A stretch of 40,403 bases of DNA, taken from contig JAJDEI010000105.1 in the NCBI GenBank assembly GCA_029259845.1, forward strand, positions 1 through 40,403, written 5' to 3'. Shown piece by piece: positions 16,464-25,659 of the stretch. How positions within the stretch are numbered: the stretch's first letter is position 1; each line of letters starts with the position of its first letter. A program made the position numbers and the translations under genes. A model generated the notes under the pieces. The model saw only the letters and a program-made list of their open reading frames with translations. It was not told the origin of the DNA and made no database searches. This DNA comes from Planctomycetaceae bacterium. Its GTDB lineage: Bacteria; Planctomycetota; Planctomycetia; Planctomycetales; Planctomycetaceae.

Positions 16464-17099
16464 ATGCCCAATCCTGCCGACAACGCTGATCAGCAGTTCC
16501 TCTCGCGGTTGAATCGCCTGGGTGACTGCACCGTTCAGGATTTATGCGACGACCTGAGCGTAACGGCGACCGCAGTGCGGCAACGCCTGAAGCGGCTGAT
16601 GACCGCAGGCTGCATCGAGCGTGACCGGGTCCCCGGCAGCCGAGGGCGGCCTTACTACATCTATCGGGTGACACCGCTCGGCATGCGACAATTGGGCGAT
16701 GATTATCCGGAACTGGCACTGTTACTCTGGCGGGAACTCAAACAAATTGCAGATTCCGACATCCGAGTGCGGCTGATGACCCGGCTGCGGGACGCCCTAG
16801 TGACACGATATGGGCCGGCGGCGACCGGCCAGCCACTCGGCGAGCGATTCCTGTCCCTTCAGCAGTCGCTCGACCGGCAGGGGTTTCAGGTCGATGTCGG
16901 CGAACGGGAGCGCGGAGCGGAAACATTGCCGGTTCTGCGGGAGCACAATTGTCCGTATCACGATCTGGCCGCGGAAGATTCCTCGATCTGCGATCTCGAA
17001 CAGTCGGTCTTTGAAGAACTGCTCGGCGTGCCCATGACACTGACCCAGTGCTGTCGGGATGGGGATCCCTGCTGCGAATTTGAGCCGGTGCTCATGTGA
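16464..17099 (+). CDS. sufR: SufR-like iron-sulfur-sensing transcriptional regulator
   Basis: The 211 residues comprise an N-terminal winged helix (VQDLCDDLSVTATAVRQRLKRL ... GRPYYIYRVTPLG) and a C-terminal sensor part. The C-terminal cysteines NCPYHDLA, SICDLEQ, LTQCCRDGDPCCEF follow the layout of SufR and related DeoR/ArsR-type regulators, in which three cysteines ligate an Fe-S cluster that controls DNA binding. SufR typically represses the suf genes when clusters are sufficient. Here sufC and sufB lie 1.3 kb downstream on the same strand, with nuoB and a Uma2 gene between. That context supports the call. Confidence 0.82.
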   Translation: MPNPADNADQQFLSRLNRLGDCTVQDLCDDLSVTATAVRQRLKRLMTAGCIERDRVPGSRGRPYYIYRVTPLGMRQLGDDYPELALLLWRELKQIADSDIRVRLMTRLRDALVTRYGPAATGQPLGERFLSLQQSLDRQGFQVDVGERERGAETLPVLREHNCPYHDLAAEDSSICDLEQSVFEELLGVPMTLTQCCRDGDPCCEFEPVLM

Positions 17100-17208
17100 C
17101 CTCCCCATGATTGGAAAAGAACCAACAGGCCGGTAAAGTGGCCGACTCATCGGCAACCGTCGGTGCTCGCGAGACAACAACCCTTTCCCTCAGCAAACGG
17201 AACACCCC

Positions 17209-17760
17209 ATGACCTGGATCGAAGGACGATTCGAGGAAAACGTCATCACCACGACGTTGGAGCAGGCGATGAACTGGGCCCAGGAATCAAGCATCTGGCC
17301 AATGACGTTCGGCCTTGCCTGTTGTGCGATCGAAATGATGGCATCGGGAGCGAGCCGGTTCGATATCGACCGTTTCGGAGCCGGCGCCTTCCGCGCAACA
17401 CCCCGTCAGGCGGATCTGATGATCGTCGCCGGCACGGTAACCTACAAGATGGCAAGCCGCGTCAAACGGCTGTACGAACAAATGCCCGACCCCAAGTACG
17501 TCATCGCGATGGGTGCCTGCACCGTCGGCGGCGGCCCGTACTTCAAATACGGCTATCACGTCGTCAAGGGGGTCGATTTGGTCGTCCCGGTCGACGTTTA
17601 CGTTCCCGGCTGCCCGCCCCGCCCGGAAGCCCTGCTCGAAGGCGTGATGCGAATTCAAGACAAGATCAAAGCCCGCAAACTGACCAAAGACAGCATCCAG
17701 CAGCTTCCCGTCCCGCACCACTCCGGGCACGTGCAGGAGCCGGAAGTCGTCATCGCCTGA
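17209..17760 (+). CDS. nuoB: NADH-quinone oxidoreductase subunit B
   Basis: The 183-residue protein is a complete NuoB, the complex I subunit that holds cluster N2, the last Fe-S centre before quinone. The four ligand cysteines are present: the paired CC in [11 protein letters not shown], one in GACTVGGG and one in [15 protein letters not shown]. Other landmarks are [25 protein letters not shown] and [16 protein letters not shown]. No other nuo gene is in the window, so this copy is separated from the rest of the complex I genes. It stands 109 bp after the SufR-like gene, on the same strand. Its ribosome binding site is weak. Confidence 0.93.
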   Translation: MTWIEGRFEENVITTTLEQAMNWAQESSIWPMTFGLACCAIEMMASGASRFDIDRFGAGAFRATPRQADLMIVAGTVTYKMASRVKRLYEQMPDPKYVIAMGACTVGGGPYFKYGYHVVKGVDLVVPVDVYVPGCPPRPEALLEGVMRIQDKIKARKLTKDSIQQLPVPHHSGHVQEPEVVIA

Positions 17761-17792
17761 AATGCTGCGGGCCGAATCCTGAGGAGTTTCCC

Positions 17793-18359
17793 ATGAGCAC
17801 CGTCGCTTCAGAGCGAATGAGCCTTGACGAGTTCCACGCCCTTCCGGACGACCCGGCTGTCGATCGGATGCTGCTGTTCGGCGAGTTGGTGGAGCGACCG
17901 ATGACGAAACGCAATCGCTGGCACGCTGGTTGTGAAGCTGCAATTGTACACCTTCTGGAGGCGTGGAACCGGTCCCAATCGCCGCGTCCCGGGAAAGTCT
18001 TCTCCGGTGAAGCCGGGTGCGACCTGCCAGTTGTCGATTCCGGCGTGGGAATCGACGTCGCGTTTTTCAGCAACGACGTACTCGATGCACAGGACGAAGA
18101 GTCCCCATACATCGTCGGACCGCCCGTTCTCGCTGTCGAAATCCTCTCGTTGTCGGATACCGTTGAGGACCTTCACAAGAAGGTCAAAGCCTACCTCCAA
18201 GCCGGCGTTAAGCTGGTCTGGGTTGTCGACCCCTACGACCGGACGGTCACGGTCCATCGCCCGTCCAAGCCACCTGAGATGCTGGTCACCGGACAGGCAA
18301 TCGAAGGAGGTTCGGACGTTCCGGGGCTTAGCGTGGCCATCGATGAGACTTTCGAGTGA
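17793..18359 (+). CDS. Uma2-family PD-(D/E)XK endonuclease-like protein
   Basis: The 188 residues match the Uma2 (DUF820) pattern: MSLDEFHALPD at the start, LLFGELVERPMTKRNRWHAG, GVGIDVAFFSND (the PD-like position), PPVLAVEILSLSDTVEDLHKKV (E in VEIL, K after) and YLQAGVKLVWVVDPYDRTV. The fold is that of a restriction-type nuclease, but the biological role of Uma2 proteins is unknown; they occur in many copies in planctomycetes and cyanobacteria. GAGGAG lies 6 nt before ATG 17793. It sits 32 bp after nuoB and 53 bp before sufC, so it is probably cotranscribed. Confidence 0.85.
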   Translation: MSTVASERMSLDEFHALPDDPAVDRMLLFGELVERPMTKRNRWHAGCEAAIVHLLEAWNRSQSPRPGKVFSGEAGCDLPVVDSGVGIDVAFFSNDVLDAQDEESPYIVGPPVLAVEILSLSDTVEDLHKKVKAYLQAGVKLVWVVDPYDRTVTVHRPSKPPEMLVTGQAIEGGSDVPGLSVAIDETFE

Positions 18360-18412
18360 GGCTCACCACGCCTCCTGAAGCCTGTTCAAGAGAGAAATGA
18401 GATAACGATTAC

Positions 18413-19237
18413 ATGTCCAGCCTGTTGAAGATCGACAACCTGCACGTCAACGTCGGAGATACGGAGATTCTCAAGGGAGTGAATCTGGAGATCCGGCAGG
18501 GGGAAATCCACGCCCTGATGGGACCGAACGGCTCCGGCAAGAGCACGCTGGCTTACGCCCTCGTCGGACATCCAAAGTACGAGATCACCCAAGGCACGGT
18601 CACCGTCGACGGAACCGACCTGGCGGACCTCGACCCCACCCAGCGGGCGCGGCTGGGTCTGTTCCTTGCCTTCCAGTACCCGGTCACCATCCCGGGCGTC
18701 AAAGTGGCCGACTTTCTGCGGCACGCGATGACCAACGTCCGCAACCCGGACCGCAAGGAGGGGGAGGAACTCATGCCAATGCGCGAGTTCCGCACCGAAC
18801 TGCGGGACACGATGAAAGAACTCGACATCGACGCGGAGTTCGCCCGCCGTTACCTCAACGACGGCTTCTCCGGCGGCGAGAAGAAGCGAATGGAGATTCT
18901 CCAACTCGCCCTGCTGAAACCGAAATTCGCGATTCTCGATGAGACGGACAGCGGCCTCGACAGCGATGCGGTCCGCGTGGTCAGCGAAGGGCTCGCCAAG
19001 CTCTCCGGACCCGAGATGGGCGTGCTGATCATCACCCACCACGAACGGCTGCTCGAATACAATATCCCCCAGTTCACGCATGTTATGCTGGCGGGCCGCA
19101 TCGTCGAGACCGGTGACGCGGCCCTGGCCCACGAACTGCACGCCAACGGCTACGCCGGCATCCGCGAGCGGCACCCCGACGCTGCTGCCGAAGAGCAAGT
19201 AGCCCAGACGCAGGACACTGCAGGCGCCGGCACCTGA
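18413..19237 (+). CDS. sufC: Fe-S cluster assembly ATPase SufC
   Basis: The 274-residue ABC-type ATPase has Walker A GPNGSGKST, a Q-loop in FLAFQYPVTIPGV, signature FSGGEKKRMEILQ, Walker B FAILDETDSGLD and the H-loop in IITHHERLL. The ETDSGLD form of Walker B and the FQYP motif are specific to SufC. It drives conformational change of the SufB scaffold in the cytosol. It is about 20 residues longer than E. coli SufC, through an Ala/Gln-rich tail. sufB follows after 59 bp. Confidence 0.95.
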   Translation: MSSLLKIDNLHVNVGDTEILKGVNLEIRQGEIHALMGPNGSGKSTLAYALVGHPKYEITQGTVTVDGTDLADLDPTQRARLGLFLAFQYPVTIPGVKVADFLRHAMTNVRNPDRKEGEELMPMREFRTELRDTMKELDIDAEFARRYLNDGFSGGEKKRMEILQLALLKPKFAILDETDSGLDSDAVRVVSEGLAKLSGPEMGVLIITHHERLLEYNIPQFTHVMLAGRIVETGDAALAHELHANGYAGIRERHPDAAAEEQVAQTQDTAGAGT

Positions 19238-19296
19238 AAACACTGACTTGCTCACGCAACTTGTGACGACCTGAACACTCTGATCGGAGATCAAAT

Positions 19297-20721
19297 ATGT
19301 CGACCGCAGAAATCCTCACGCCGGAAACCGAAGACGTCTCTGTCGGGGACTACCAGTTCGGCTTTCACGACCCGACCGACAAGTACGCCTTCACCTCTCG
19401 CAAGGGGATCGACCGCGAGATGGTGACGCAAATCTCAGAGATGAAGAACGAGCCCGGCTGGATGACCGACTTCCGACTGCGGTCGTTCGAGATCTTCCAG
19501 GAGAAGCCGATGCCCACGTGGGGCGGCGACATGTCCGGCATCGACTTTCAGAACATCTTCTACTACGTCAAAGCGTCCGATAAACAGGAGAAGTCCTGGG
19601 ACGATGTCCCCGAGGACATTCGTAGGACATACGAGAAACTCGGCATCCCCGAAGCCGAACAAAAATACCTCTCCGGCGTGAAGGCGCAGTACGAATCGGA
19701 AGTGGTCTACGGCTCGCTGCAGGAGGACCTCGCCAAACAGGGCGTGCTGTTCACCGACACGGACTCCGCCCTCCGAGAGCATCCGGACATCTTCCGGGAG
19801 TACTTCGGCACGATCATCCCGCCCCACGACAACAAATTCGCGGCTCTCAACTCGGCCGTCTGGTCGGGAGGATCGTTCATCTACGTCCCGCCCGGCGTGC
19901 ACATCGACTTCCCCTTGCAGGCCTACTTCCGCATCAACACCGAAAACATGGGTCAGTTCGAGCGGACGCTCATCATTATGGATGAAGGGTCCAGCGCCCA
20001 CTACGTCGAAGGCTGCACCGCGCCGACCTACTCTTCCGACTCACTGCACTCGGCGGTCGTCGAAATCATCGTCAAGAAGGAAGGCCGCTTCCGTTACACG
20101 ACGATCCAGAACTGGTCCAACAACGTCTACAATCTCGTCACCAAGCGGGCGATGGCCTATCAGGACGCGCTCATGGAATGGGTCGACGGCAACCTCGGCT
20201 CCAAGCTGACGATGAAGTACCCGGCCATCTATCTGATGGAGCCGGGTGCCCGCGGCGAGACGCTGTCAATCGCCTTTGCCGGAGAAGGGCAGCACCAGGA
20301 CGCGGGCGCGAAGATGGTGCACTGCGCCCCGCACACCTCCAGCCGCGTGATCTCCAAGTCGATCAGCAAGGACGGCGGCCGCGCAGGGTATCGCGGCCTC
20401 GTCAAGGTTCAGAACGGCGCCACCGACTGCAAGTCCAACGTCGTCTGCGACGCACTGATCCTCGACCCGGAAAGCCGCTCCGACACGTACCCCTACATCG
20501 AGGTCGAAGAGCAGGACGTCGCGATGGAGCACGAAGCGAGCGTCTCCAAAATCGGCGAAGAGCAACTGCTCTACCTCATGTCCCGCGGCCTGACCGAAGC
20601 GGAAGCCTCCGCCATGATCGTCACCGGCTTCATCGAACCGCTGGTGAAGGAACTCCCCATGGAATACGCCGTCGAGATGAACCGCCTGATCGAACTACAG
20701 ATGGAAGGCAGCGTGGGGTAA
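19297..20721 (+). CDS. sufB: Fe-S cluster assembly scaffold SufB
   Basis: The 474-residue protein is full length for SufB. Landmarks are [90 protein letters not shown], the conserved Cys in [15 protein letters not shown] and the Glu/His pair in [15 protein letters not shown]. It is the scaffold on which nascent clusters are built by SufBC or SufBCD. GGAG precedes the ATG. Unusually, no sufD, sufS or sufU follows: the next gene is convergent and only 2 bp away. Confidence 0.96.
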   Translation: MSTAEILTPETEDVSVGDYQFGFHDPTDKYAFTSRKGIDREMVTQISEMKNEPGWMTDFRLRSFEIFQEKPMPTWGGDMSGIDFQNIFYYVKASDKQEKSWDDVPEDIRRTYEKLGIPEAEQKYLSGVKAQYESEVVYGSLQEDLAKQGVLFTDTDSALREHPDIFREYFGTIIPPHDNKFAALNSAVWSGGSFIYVPPGVHIDFPLQAYFRINTENMGQFERTLIIMDEGSSAHYVEGCTAPTYSSDSLHSAVVEIIVKKEGRFRYTTIQNWSNNVYNLVTKRAMAYQDALMEWVDGNLGSKLTMKYPAIYLMEPGARGETLSIAFAGEGQHQDAGAKMVHCAPHTSSRVISKSISKDGGRAGYRGLVKVQNGATDCKSNVVCDALILDPESRSDTYPYIEVEEQDVAMEHEASVSKIGEEQLLYLMSRGLTEAEASAMIVTGFIEPLVKELPMEYAVEMNRLIELQMEGSVG

Positions 20722-20723
20722 GC

Positions 20724-21092
20724 TTAGTTGTCCGTTGAGTCTTCGCTTTGCTCCCGCTGGCGACGGCGGATCAAGGCGACTAATTCTCTGAACGTTTTGA
20801 TGCCGCCGAGGTCGTCTTCGTCGAGCAGATGCCCCCACTTTTCTTCGATGCTCAGCATGACTTCGACGACATCAAGGGAGTCGCTAGCAAAGTCTCGCTC
20901 CAACGTTTCCAAATCAATCTCTGTGAATGGGACGTTCAAAGAAACTGCGAAGTGGTTCTTGAATTCCCACAGAAGACTGCCGCACGCGGGGCAGAGAGTG
21001 TCACCGGCATCAGCGACCTCCACCGATGCAACTTCCCCGCAGATCTGACACCGCAACGGGTCACCCTCCGGTGTGCGTGATGAGATGGGCAT
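20724..21092 (-). CDS. Zinc-ribbon/acyl-carrier-protein fusion
   Basis: The 122 residues start with a treble-clef or zinc-ribbon motif, CQIC (15-18) and CPAC (34-37), and continue as an acyl carrier protein: FTEIDLETLERDFASDSLDVVEVMLSIEEKWG with DSLD at 71-74, where Ser 72 is the expected 4'-phosphopantetheine site, then an ACP-like last helix (TFRELVALIRRRQREQ). The start is ATG 21092, with GAGGA 6 nt upstream; an earlier in-frame start at 21137 lacks this. It is convergent with sufB with a 2-bp gap. The partner enzyme is unknown. It might carry acyl groups for a dedicated synthase, or act as a structural ACP in Fe-S or respiratory assembly; both are guesses. Confidence 0.8.
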   Translation of the reverse strand: MPISSRTPEGDPLRCQICGEVASVEVADAGDTLCPACGSLLWEFKNHFAVSLNVPFTEIDLETLERDFASDSLDVVEVMLSIEEKWGHLLDEDDLGGIKTFRELVALIRRRQREQSEDSTDN

Positions 21093-21178
21093 CACGGTGT
21101 CCTCGCATTGTGGGACTGGTGTATAATCGGCGTGCATGAGTTTCTCATCGACGTTACCGACTCGAGGCCGTCCCGCCG

Positions 21179-21805
21179 ATGTCCACCGCTGCTATCAAAC
21201 GCTATTCCGTTGCAGAATACCTCGCCATCGAGCGCGAAAGCGATGTCAAACACGAGTTCTTTGATGGCGAGCTGTTCGCAATGGCGGGCGGGAGCCGGGC
21301 GCATAATCTGCTCTCGCTCAACATGGCCGCCGAGTTGAGGGATGCTCTCAAGCATTCTCCGTGCGAGGTGTATCCCAGCGACATGCGTGTGGAGTTGCCG
21401 ACCGGGCTGTACGCCTATCCGGATGTCAGTGTTGTCTGCTCCGAGCCGCGGTTCGAAGGAGACCGGCAGGACGTGCTGCTGAATCCGCTGGTGATTGTGG
21501 AGGTTCTTTCTCCCTCGACGGAAGCCTACGACCGGGGAACGAAATTCGAGCACTACGGCCGGTTGCCGTCGCTGAGAGAATACGTCCTTGTGTCCCAGGA
21601 CCGGGTGAACGTTGAGCATTTTTCGCGAAGCAGTGCGGACGAAGATTGGGTGTTCACACGGTCGACCGGGACCGACACGACGACTCGCTTCGCTGCCATC
21701 GACCGGGCCTTGGCGCTGTCGGGCATCTACGCCAAAGTGGAACTCGACAGCATAGGCGCGGCAGCAGCGCCGCCGCCACGCAACAACGAATCCCGGCCCA
21801 GGTGA
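21179..21805 (+). CDS. Uma2-family PD-(D/E)XK endonuclease-like protein
   Basis: The 208 residues include YSVAEYLAIERESDVKHEFFDG (the Uma2 N-terminal signature), AMAGGSRAHNLLSLNMA, ELPTGLYAYPDVSVVC (the PD position), PLVIVEVLSPSTEAYDRGTKFEHY (E and K) and LREYVLVSQDRVNVEHFSR. This is a more canonical Uma2 than the copy at 17793, with which it shares family but little sequence. The last 30 residues look like a non-conserved tail. The gene is transcribed divergently from the zinc-ribbon ACP gene, 86 bp apart. The 255 bp that follow hold no recognisable feature. Confidence 0.87.
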   Translation: MSTAAIKRYSVAEYLAIERESDVKHEFFDGELFAMAGGSRAHNLLSLNMAAELRDALKHSPCEVYPSDMRVELPTGLYAYPDVSVVCSEPRFEGDRQDVLLNPLVIVEVLSPSTEAYDRGTKFEHYGRLPSLREYVLVSQDRVNVEHFSRSSADEDWVFTRSTGTDTTTRFAAIDRALALSGIYAKVELDSIGAAAAPPPRNNESRPR

Positions 21806-22060
21806 CGCGGGCGGCAGGCGGGGCGGGGATGGTTTGGCGGCCGCAGGTGGCCCCGCCGGTGCAAGGGCAGCTGCAGTCCGTTGCTGCGGCCAAGCGGAAG
21901 GCCGCCAATCGGCGACTGCCCGCGGATTGTCTCGGAAATCCGTCGCACGCTTCCCCCGATGGTGCATAGAATAGAATGAGGAACGAGCAGAGACTTGGCA
22001 ACCACGTTGTTCCGGAGAGGAAACCGTCGAGATTCGTCATGACAGAGGTGCGAAACTGAG

Positions 22061-22384
22061 ATGCCAACGTATGTGTATGAGGTTGTTCAACCTGACGGCC
22101 AACCGGGTGATCAGTTTGAGGTCGTGCAGCCGATTAGCGAGGCTCCGCTGACGGAGCATCCCGAAACGGGAGAGCCAGTGCGGCGCGTCATTCAGCCGGT
22201 GTTCATCGGCGGGAAATGGACGGAATCGTCAATGCACCGCCGCATGAAGGACGACAAGAAACTCGACCGCCTCGGTTTCACGAAGTATGTCAAATCGGGC
22301 GACGGAGTCTACGAGAAGCGCGCCGGCAAGGGGCCGAACGTGATTAGCCGGGATGCGCCGATCAAGCCGCAGGACCTGAAGTAG
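22061..22384 (+). CDS. FmdB-like small protein lacking the zinc-ligand cysteines
   Basis: The 107 residues begin MPTYVYEVVQ and continue DQFEVVQPISEAPLTEHPETGEPVRRVI. This follows the FmdB/zinc-ribbon pattern MPTYEYxCxxCGxxFExxQxIxDxPLxxCPxCGGxVRRxI closely, but every cysteine is replaced: the first pair by Val-Val-Gln-Pro-Asp-Gly and the second by His-Pro-Glu-Thr-Gly. The basic C-terminal half (MHRRMKDDKKLDRLGFTKY) has no known match. FmdB proteins are proposed regulators, poorly characterised. I infer a metal-free descendant of the fold. Confidence 0.7.
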   Translation: MPTYVYEVVQPDGQPGDQFEVVQPISEAPLTEHPETGEPVRRVIQPVFIGGKWTESSMHRRMKDDKKLDRLGFTKYVKSGDGVYEKRAGKGPNVISRDAPIKPQDLK

Positions 22385-22607
22385 GGCGGGGGCGGTTCAG
22401 TTTCGACTTCGAGTCGGTCGCCGGAGATGGGGGTGAGAATCGCCGGCGCAGACGGCATAACCGGAACTCGCCGCAAAGTCCCTTCCGGAGAGTCAGCAGG
22501 AACGCCAAGTTGTCGCGGCGCAGGCGTCCCCCGTGTGACGATGCTACCGATGGCGGAGTCTGATTGCTCTGCGACTGAGCCTCATCGCCAGTGACGGACG
22601 GGACTTC

Positions 22608-23144
22608 ATGCAGGCGACTGTTCGAGACGCGATGTCGACCGACGTGGTGGCGGCGACGTGCCACACGAGCATCACCGATGCCGAACGCCTGCTTATTTCG
22701 CACGGCGTGGATGAGCTGTTCATCATTGATGACCGGGGCCTGCTGTGCGGCATCGTGCCGGACTACGAACTGCTCAAACGGCGGCTGTCTCCGTGCACCG
22801 ACCAAAAAACCGTGGAGGCGATCATGTCTCGGCGGTTCCTGGTAATCGGTGCCGATTCCCCGCTGACTGTTGCCGGTCGGTACCTTCGGGAGCATGTCCA
22901 TCGGCGGCTGGCGGTCGTGGAGGAGCGGCGGCTCGTCGGCCAACTGACACGCCGCGCGGCCCTCAAGTGGCTGATGTCACACCAGGAAACATCGCCCTGT
23001 GCCGAGGATCCCACAGAGCCGGCCGGGGCGGGGCAGAATCAAACGACCGCAAAGGGCGCATCGCGGGCGCGCCCCACAGTCAGGTCGCCGACCGCACCTC
23101 CTGTCTTGTCGACGACCTCCGCGGCACTTTCAACGCGTGTGTGA
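22608..23144 (+). CDS. CBS-domain pair protein
   Basis: Residues 1-125 hold two CBS motifs in tandem: VRDAMSTDVVAATCHTSITD ... LFIIDDRGLLCGIVPDYELL, then VEAIMSRRFLVIGADSPLTV ... LAVVEERRLVGQLTRRAALKW. CBS pairs bind adenosine nucleotides or S-adenosylmethionine and regulate attached or partner proteins; here no effector domain is attached. Residues 130-178 are a Pro/Ala/Thr-rich tail of low complexity, probably disordered. The gene ends 52 bp from the convergent lactonase gene. The target is unknown. Confidence 0.82.
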   Translation: MQATVRDAMSTDVVAATCHTSITDAERLLISHGVDELFIIDDRGLLCGIVPDYELLKRRLSPCTDQKTVEAIMSRRFLVIGADSPLTVAGRYLREHVHRRLAVVEERRLVGQLTRRAALKWLMSHQETSPCAEDPTEPAGAGQNQTTAKGASRARPTVRSPTAPPVLSTTSAALSTRV

Positions 23145-23196
23145 TGGCCTCCGTGCGTCGCGGACGCCGGCACGCTCGCCGACATTCAGCATCGGC

Positions 23197-24192
23197 TCAA
23201 ACGTTCTTGCGGTGGATAACAAATCCGGGGACGCTCAACCGGACCGTATAGAGCGTTTTCCCGGCGGTGACGAAGAGCGTCTTGAGGTCGTCCCCGCCGA
23301 AGGTCACGTTGGTGAGCACATCTTCGGGGATCGGAATGCGGCCCTGCACGTCGCCGGACGGCGTGATGATCCAGATTCCGGGCGGGACGTCGGTCGTTTC
23401 GTGGGGGCCTCTCGGACGGGCGATTCCCGCTGCAATCCACAGGTTGCCCTGCTGGTCGACCGCCATCCCGTCACCGCCGCGCCCGGGGGAAAAATCGTAG
23501 ACGACCCGCTGGCTACTGAGCGTACCGTCGTCCGCCAAATCGAAGCTCCAGATCTTGCGGTTGCCGACGACGACCGGGCAACTGTCAACCAGATAAAGCG
23601 TCCGCTCATCGGGGCTGATGGCGATGCCATTGGGCCGCTGAATTTGCGGCTGTGTGATCGCCTCGGTGACATCGCCGTCCGGATCAATGCGATAGACCGA
23701 ATCTCGCGTTAGTTCCATCCACGACCGGTCGCCGTAACACGGGTCGGTGAAGAACAGGAATCCATTCGAACCGGCAGCAATGTCGTTGGGCGCGTTGTAG
23801 CGTCTCCCTTCAAAGCGGTCGGTGAGGACCTCGACCCGGCCGGTCGCCATGTCAGTTCGCGTAATGCGGCGATGTCCGTCGTTCTCGCCGAATTCGTTGC
23901 CTTCGCAGGCGAGAAGCCGTCCCTGCGGGTCGAACAGCAGTCCGTTCGCGCGACCGCTGGGTGTCCGCCACACAGCCGTGCGACCGGTCTGTGAATCGAA
24001 CCGCATGATGCGGTTGTTCGCGATGTCGCTGAAATACACCATTCCATCGGCTGTCGCCGCCGGTCCTTCCGTAAACGCGACAGCCGTTGCCGGCGAGACG
24101 GCTTCTTCGTCGACAAAGGCGTCCGGCAGCGGAACGGCGTGATGGTCCATGAAGGCGTCCGTCATCGTTGTCGGGAGATGTCCTGCTGTCAT
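23197..24192 (-). CDS. SMP-30/gluconolactonase/LRE-family beta-propeller protein
   Basis: The roughly 331-residue protein shows the repeated blades of the SMP-30 lactonase family: VAFTEGPAATADGMVYFSD, RANGLLFDPQGRLLACEG, YNAPNDIAAGSNGFLFFTDP, RPNGIAISPDERTLYLVDS, GGDGMAVDQQGNLWIAA and LTNVTFGGDDLKTLFVTAG. The Glu, Asn and Asp residues that bind the catalytic divalent metal are in these motifs (EGP, PNDI, GGDGMAVD). Members hydrolyse sugar lactones or related esters. No signal peptide is seen. The start is uncertain between ATGs at 24192, 24165 and 24150, none with a good ribosome binding site. It lies downstream of the oxidoreductase gene on the same strand; the two may act in one sugar pathway. 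Confidence 0.87.
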   Translation of the reverse strand: MTAGHLPTTMTDAFMDHHAVPLPDAFVDEEAVSPATAVAFTEGPAATADGMVYFSDIANNRIMRFDSQTGRTAVWRTPSGRANGLLFDPQGRLLACEGNEFGENDGHRRITRTDMATGRVEVLTDRFEGRRYNAPNDIAAGSNGFLFFTDPCYGDRSWMELTRDSVYRIDPDGDVTEAITQPQIQRPNGIAISPDERTLYLVDSCPVVVGNRKIWSFDLADDGTLSSQRVVYDFSPGRGGDGMAVDQQGNLWIAAGIARPRGPHETTDVPPGIWIITPSGDVQGRIPIPEDVLTNVTFGGDDLKTLFVTAGKTLYTVRLSVPGFVIHRKNV

Positions 24193-24275
24193 CGCAGGAA
24201 TGGCGCCGATGCGGCGTGTCCGGAGCGTCCCCACGGATGTCCGGTCAGGAAGCGGCCTGTCCCAGGCAGCCCCGG

Positions 24276-25595
24276 TTAGAGGACTTTGGTGAACCCGGGG
24301 ACGGGAATCGGATACTCACCCTTTTCGTTGGGAGTTGTGGGAGGCAAGGCATTCCATGCATACTCCTCGGGACGCAGGCTCTTTTCGGAATTGAGCGCCT
24401 GCTCCCAGGAGATCTCCTTGCCGGAATACGTACACATACGGCCCAAGATGGCGACGAGCGTACTCTTGGCTCCCATCTCGGCTTCATTGTACGACAGGTC
24501 GGCACGAATGGCCGCATGCAGGTCGTTGTGCTCGACCTGATAGGCGTCGTCCACTTCCCCTTTCCAGGCGTAACTGGACCCGTCAGTGCTGGCCAGATTC
24601 ATCTTGCGGCCGTTGGTGAGGTCCGCCGTGCCCTTGGATCCGTGGGCATGCTCGGTGACGCTGTTCCAGCAGTTGCGAATGTGCCGGCATTGGCTGAACA
24701 TTTTGGTTCCGTCGGCGAAGGTGTACTCAACCGCGTGATGGTCGAAGATCTCACCATAGCGCTTGTCCGTGCGGACTTGCCGTCCGCCCATGCCTGCTGC
24801 CCGGACGGGATAGGCATCCTTGATCCAGCAGCCGACGTCCAAATTGTGGATGTGCTGCTCGACGATATGGTCGCCGCACAGCCAGTTGTAGTAGTACCAG
24901 TTGCGCATCTGGTACTCCATTTCCGTAGCAACCTCTTCGCGCGTCTTCCGCGGCTCCCAGACGCCTCCGCCGTTCCAGTACACGCGGAGGGCGATGATGT
25001 TGCCGATCGCTCCGTCTTGAAGACGCTGCACCATGTCGATGTAGGTGTTCTTATGATGCCGCTGCAATCCGACCCCCACCTTAAGGTTCTGCTCCTTCGC
25101 CTTTTGCGCGGCGGCCAGAACCTGGCGAATGCCGGGGCCGTCGACGCCGACCGGCTTCTCCATGAACACATGTTTTCCGGCCGCGACGGCTGCTTCAAAG
25201 TGAATCGGACGGAAACCGGGAGGGGTGGCGAAGATCACCAGGTCGATGTCTTGTTCGAGCACCTTCTGATAGGCGTCGAAGCCGGAGAACCGGCGTTCTT
25301 CCGGCACGTCAACGATCGCAGTTTCGTCTCCTTCGACCTTCTTGGTGACCTGTTTCAGGCTTCGCTCCAGTTGGTCGGCGAACGCATCCCCCATTGCGAC
25401 CAGTTTGACGTTGCCCGGAGCGGAAAGCGTTTGTGCGACCGCACCACTGCCCCGACCGCCGCAGCCGACCAACCCCACCCGGATCGTGTCATCGCCAGCC
25501 GCGTAGGCCTGCGTCGAGAGGGTGCTGACGAGACCGGCTCCCAGAGCGGCGGCCGAGGACGTGCGGAGAAAATCGCGGCGAGACGAGTCAGTCAT
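24276..25595 (-). CDS. Tat-exported Gfo/Idh/MocA-family oxidoreductase
   Basis: The 439 residues start with a twin-arginine signal ([20 protein letters not shown]) ending near [10 protein letters not shown] Rossmann fold follows with [15 protein letters not shown], and the family's EKP motif is in [14 protein letters not shown]. The C-terminal part ([13 protein letters not shown] ... [20 protein letters not shown] ... NLDVGCWI) is typical of the large planctomycete set of exported sugar or cyclitol oxidoreductases, which presumably fold with NAD(P) before export. The substrate is unknown. The upstream SUMF1 gene is on the same strand, but the gap holds three hairpins. Confidence 0.92.
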   Translation of the reverse strand: MTDSSRRDFLRTSSAAALGAGLVSTLSTQAYAAGDDTIRVGLVGCGGRGSGAVAQTLSAPGNVKLVAMGDAFADQLERSLKQVTKKVEGDETAIVDVPEERRFSGFDAYQKVLEQDIDLVIFATPPGFRPIHFEAAVAAGKHVFMEKPVGVDGPGIRQVLAAAQKAKEQNLKVGVGLQRHHKNTYIDMVQRLQDGAIGNIIALRVYWNGGGVWEPRKTREEVATEMEYQMRNWYYYNWLCGDHIVEQHIHNLDVGCWIKDAYPVRAAGMGGRQVRTDKRYGEIFDHHAVEYTFADGTKMFSQCRHIRNCWNSVTEHAHGSKGTADLTNGRKMNLASTDGSSYAWKGEVDDAYQVEHNDLHAAIRADLSYNEAEMGAKSTLVAILGRMCTYSGKEISWEQALNSEKSLRPEEYAWNALPPTTPNEKGEYPIPVPGFTKVL

Positions 25596-25659
25596 GTCAG
25601 GCTCCTGGCGGGTGATGTCGTGAATGAAACAGGGTCATGATGAACGAGGAGGGTTCCTC

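Noticed and set aside
17163..17792. Upstream extension of the Uma2 frame across nuoB
   Set aside because: nuoB occupies that DNA with a full set of cluster ligands. The Uma2 start at 17793 has GAGGAG just before it.
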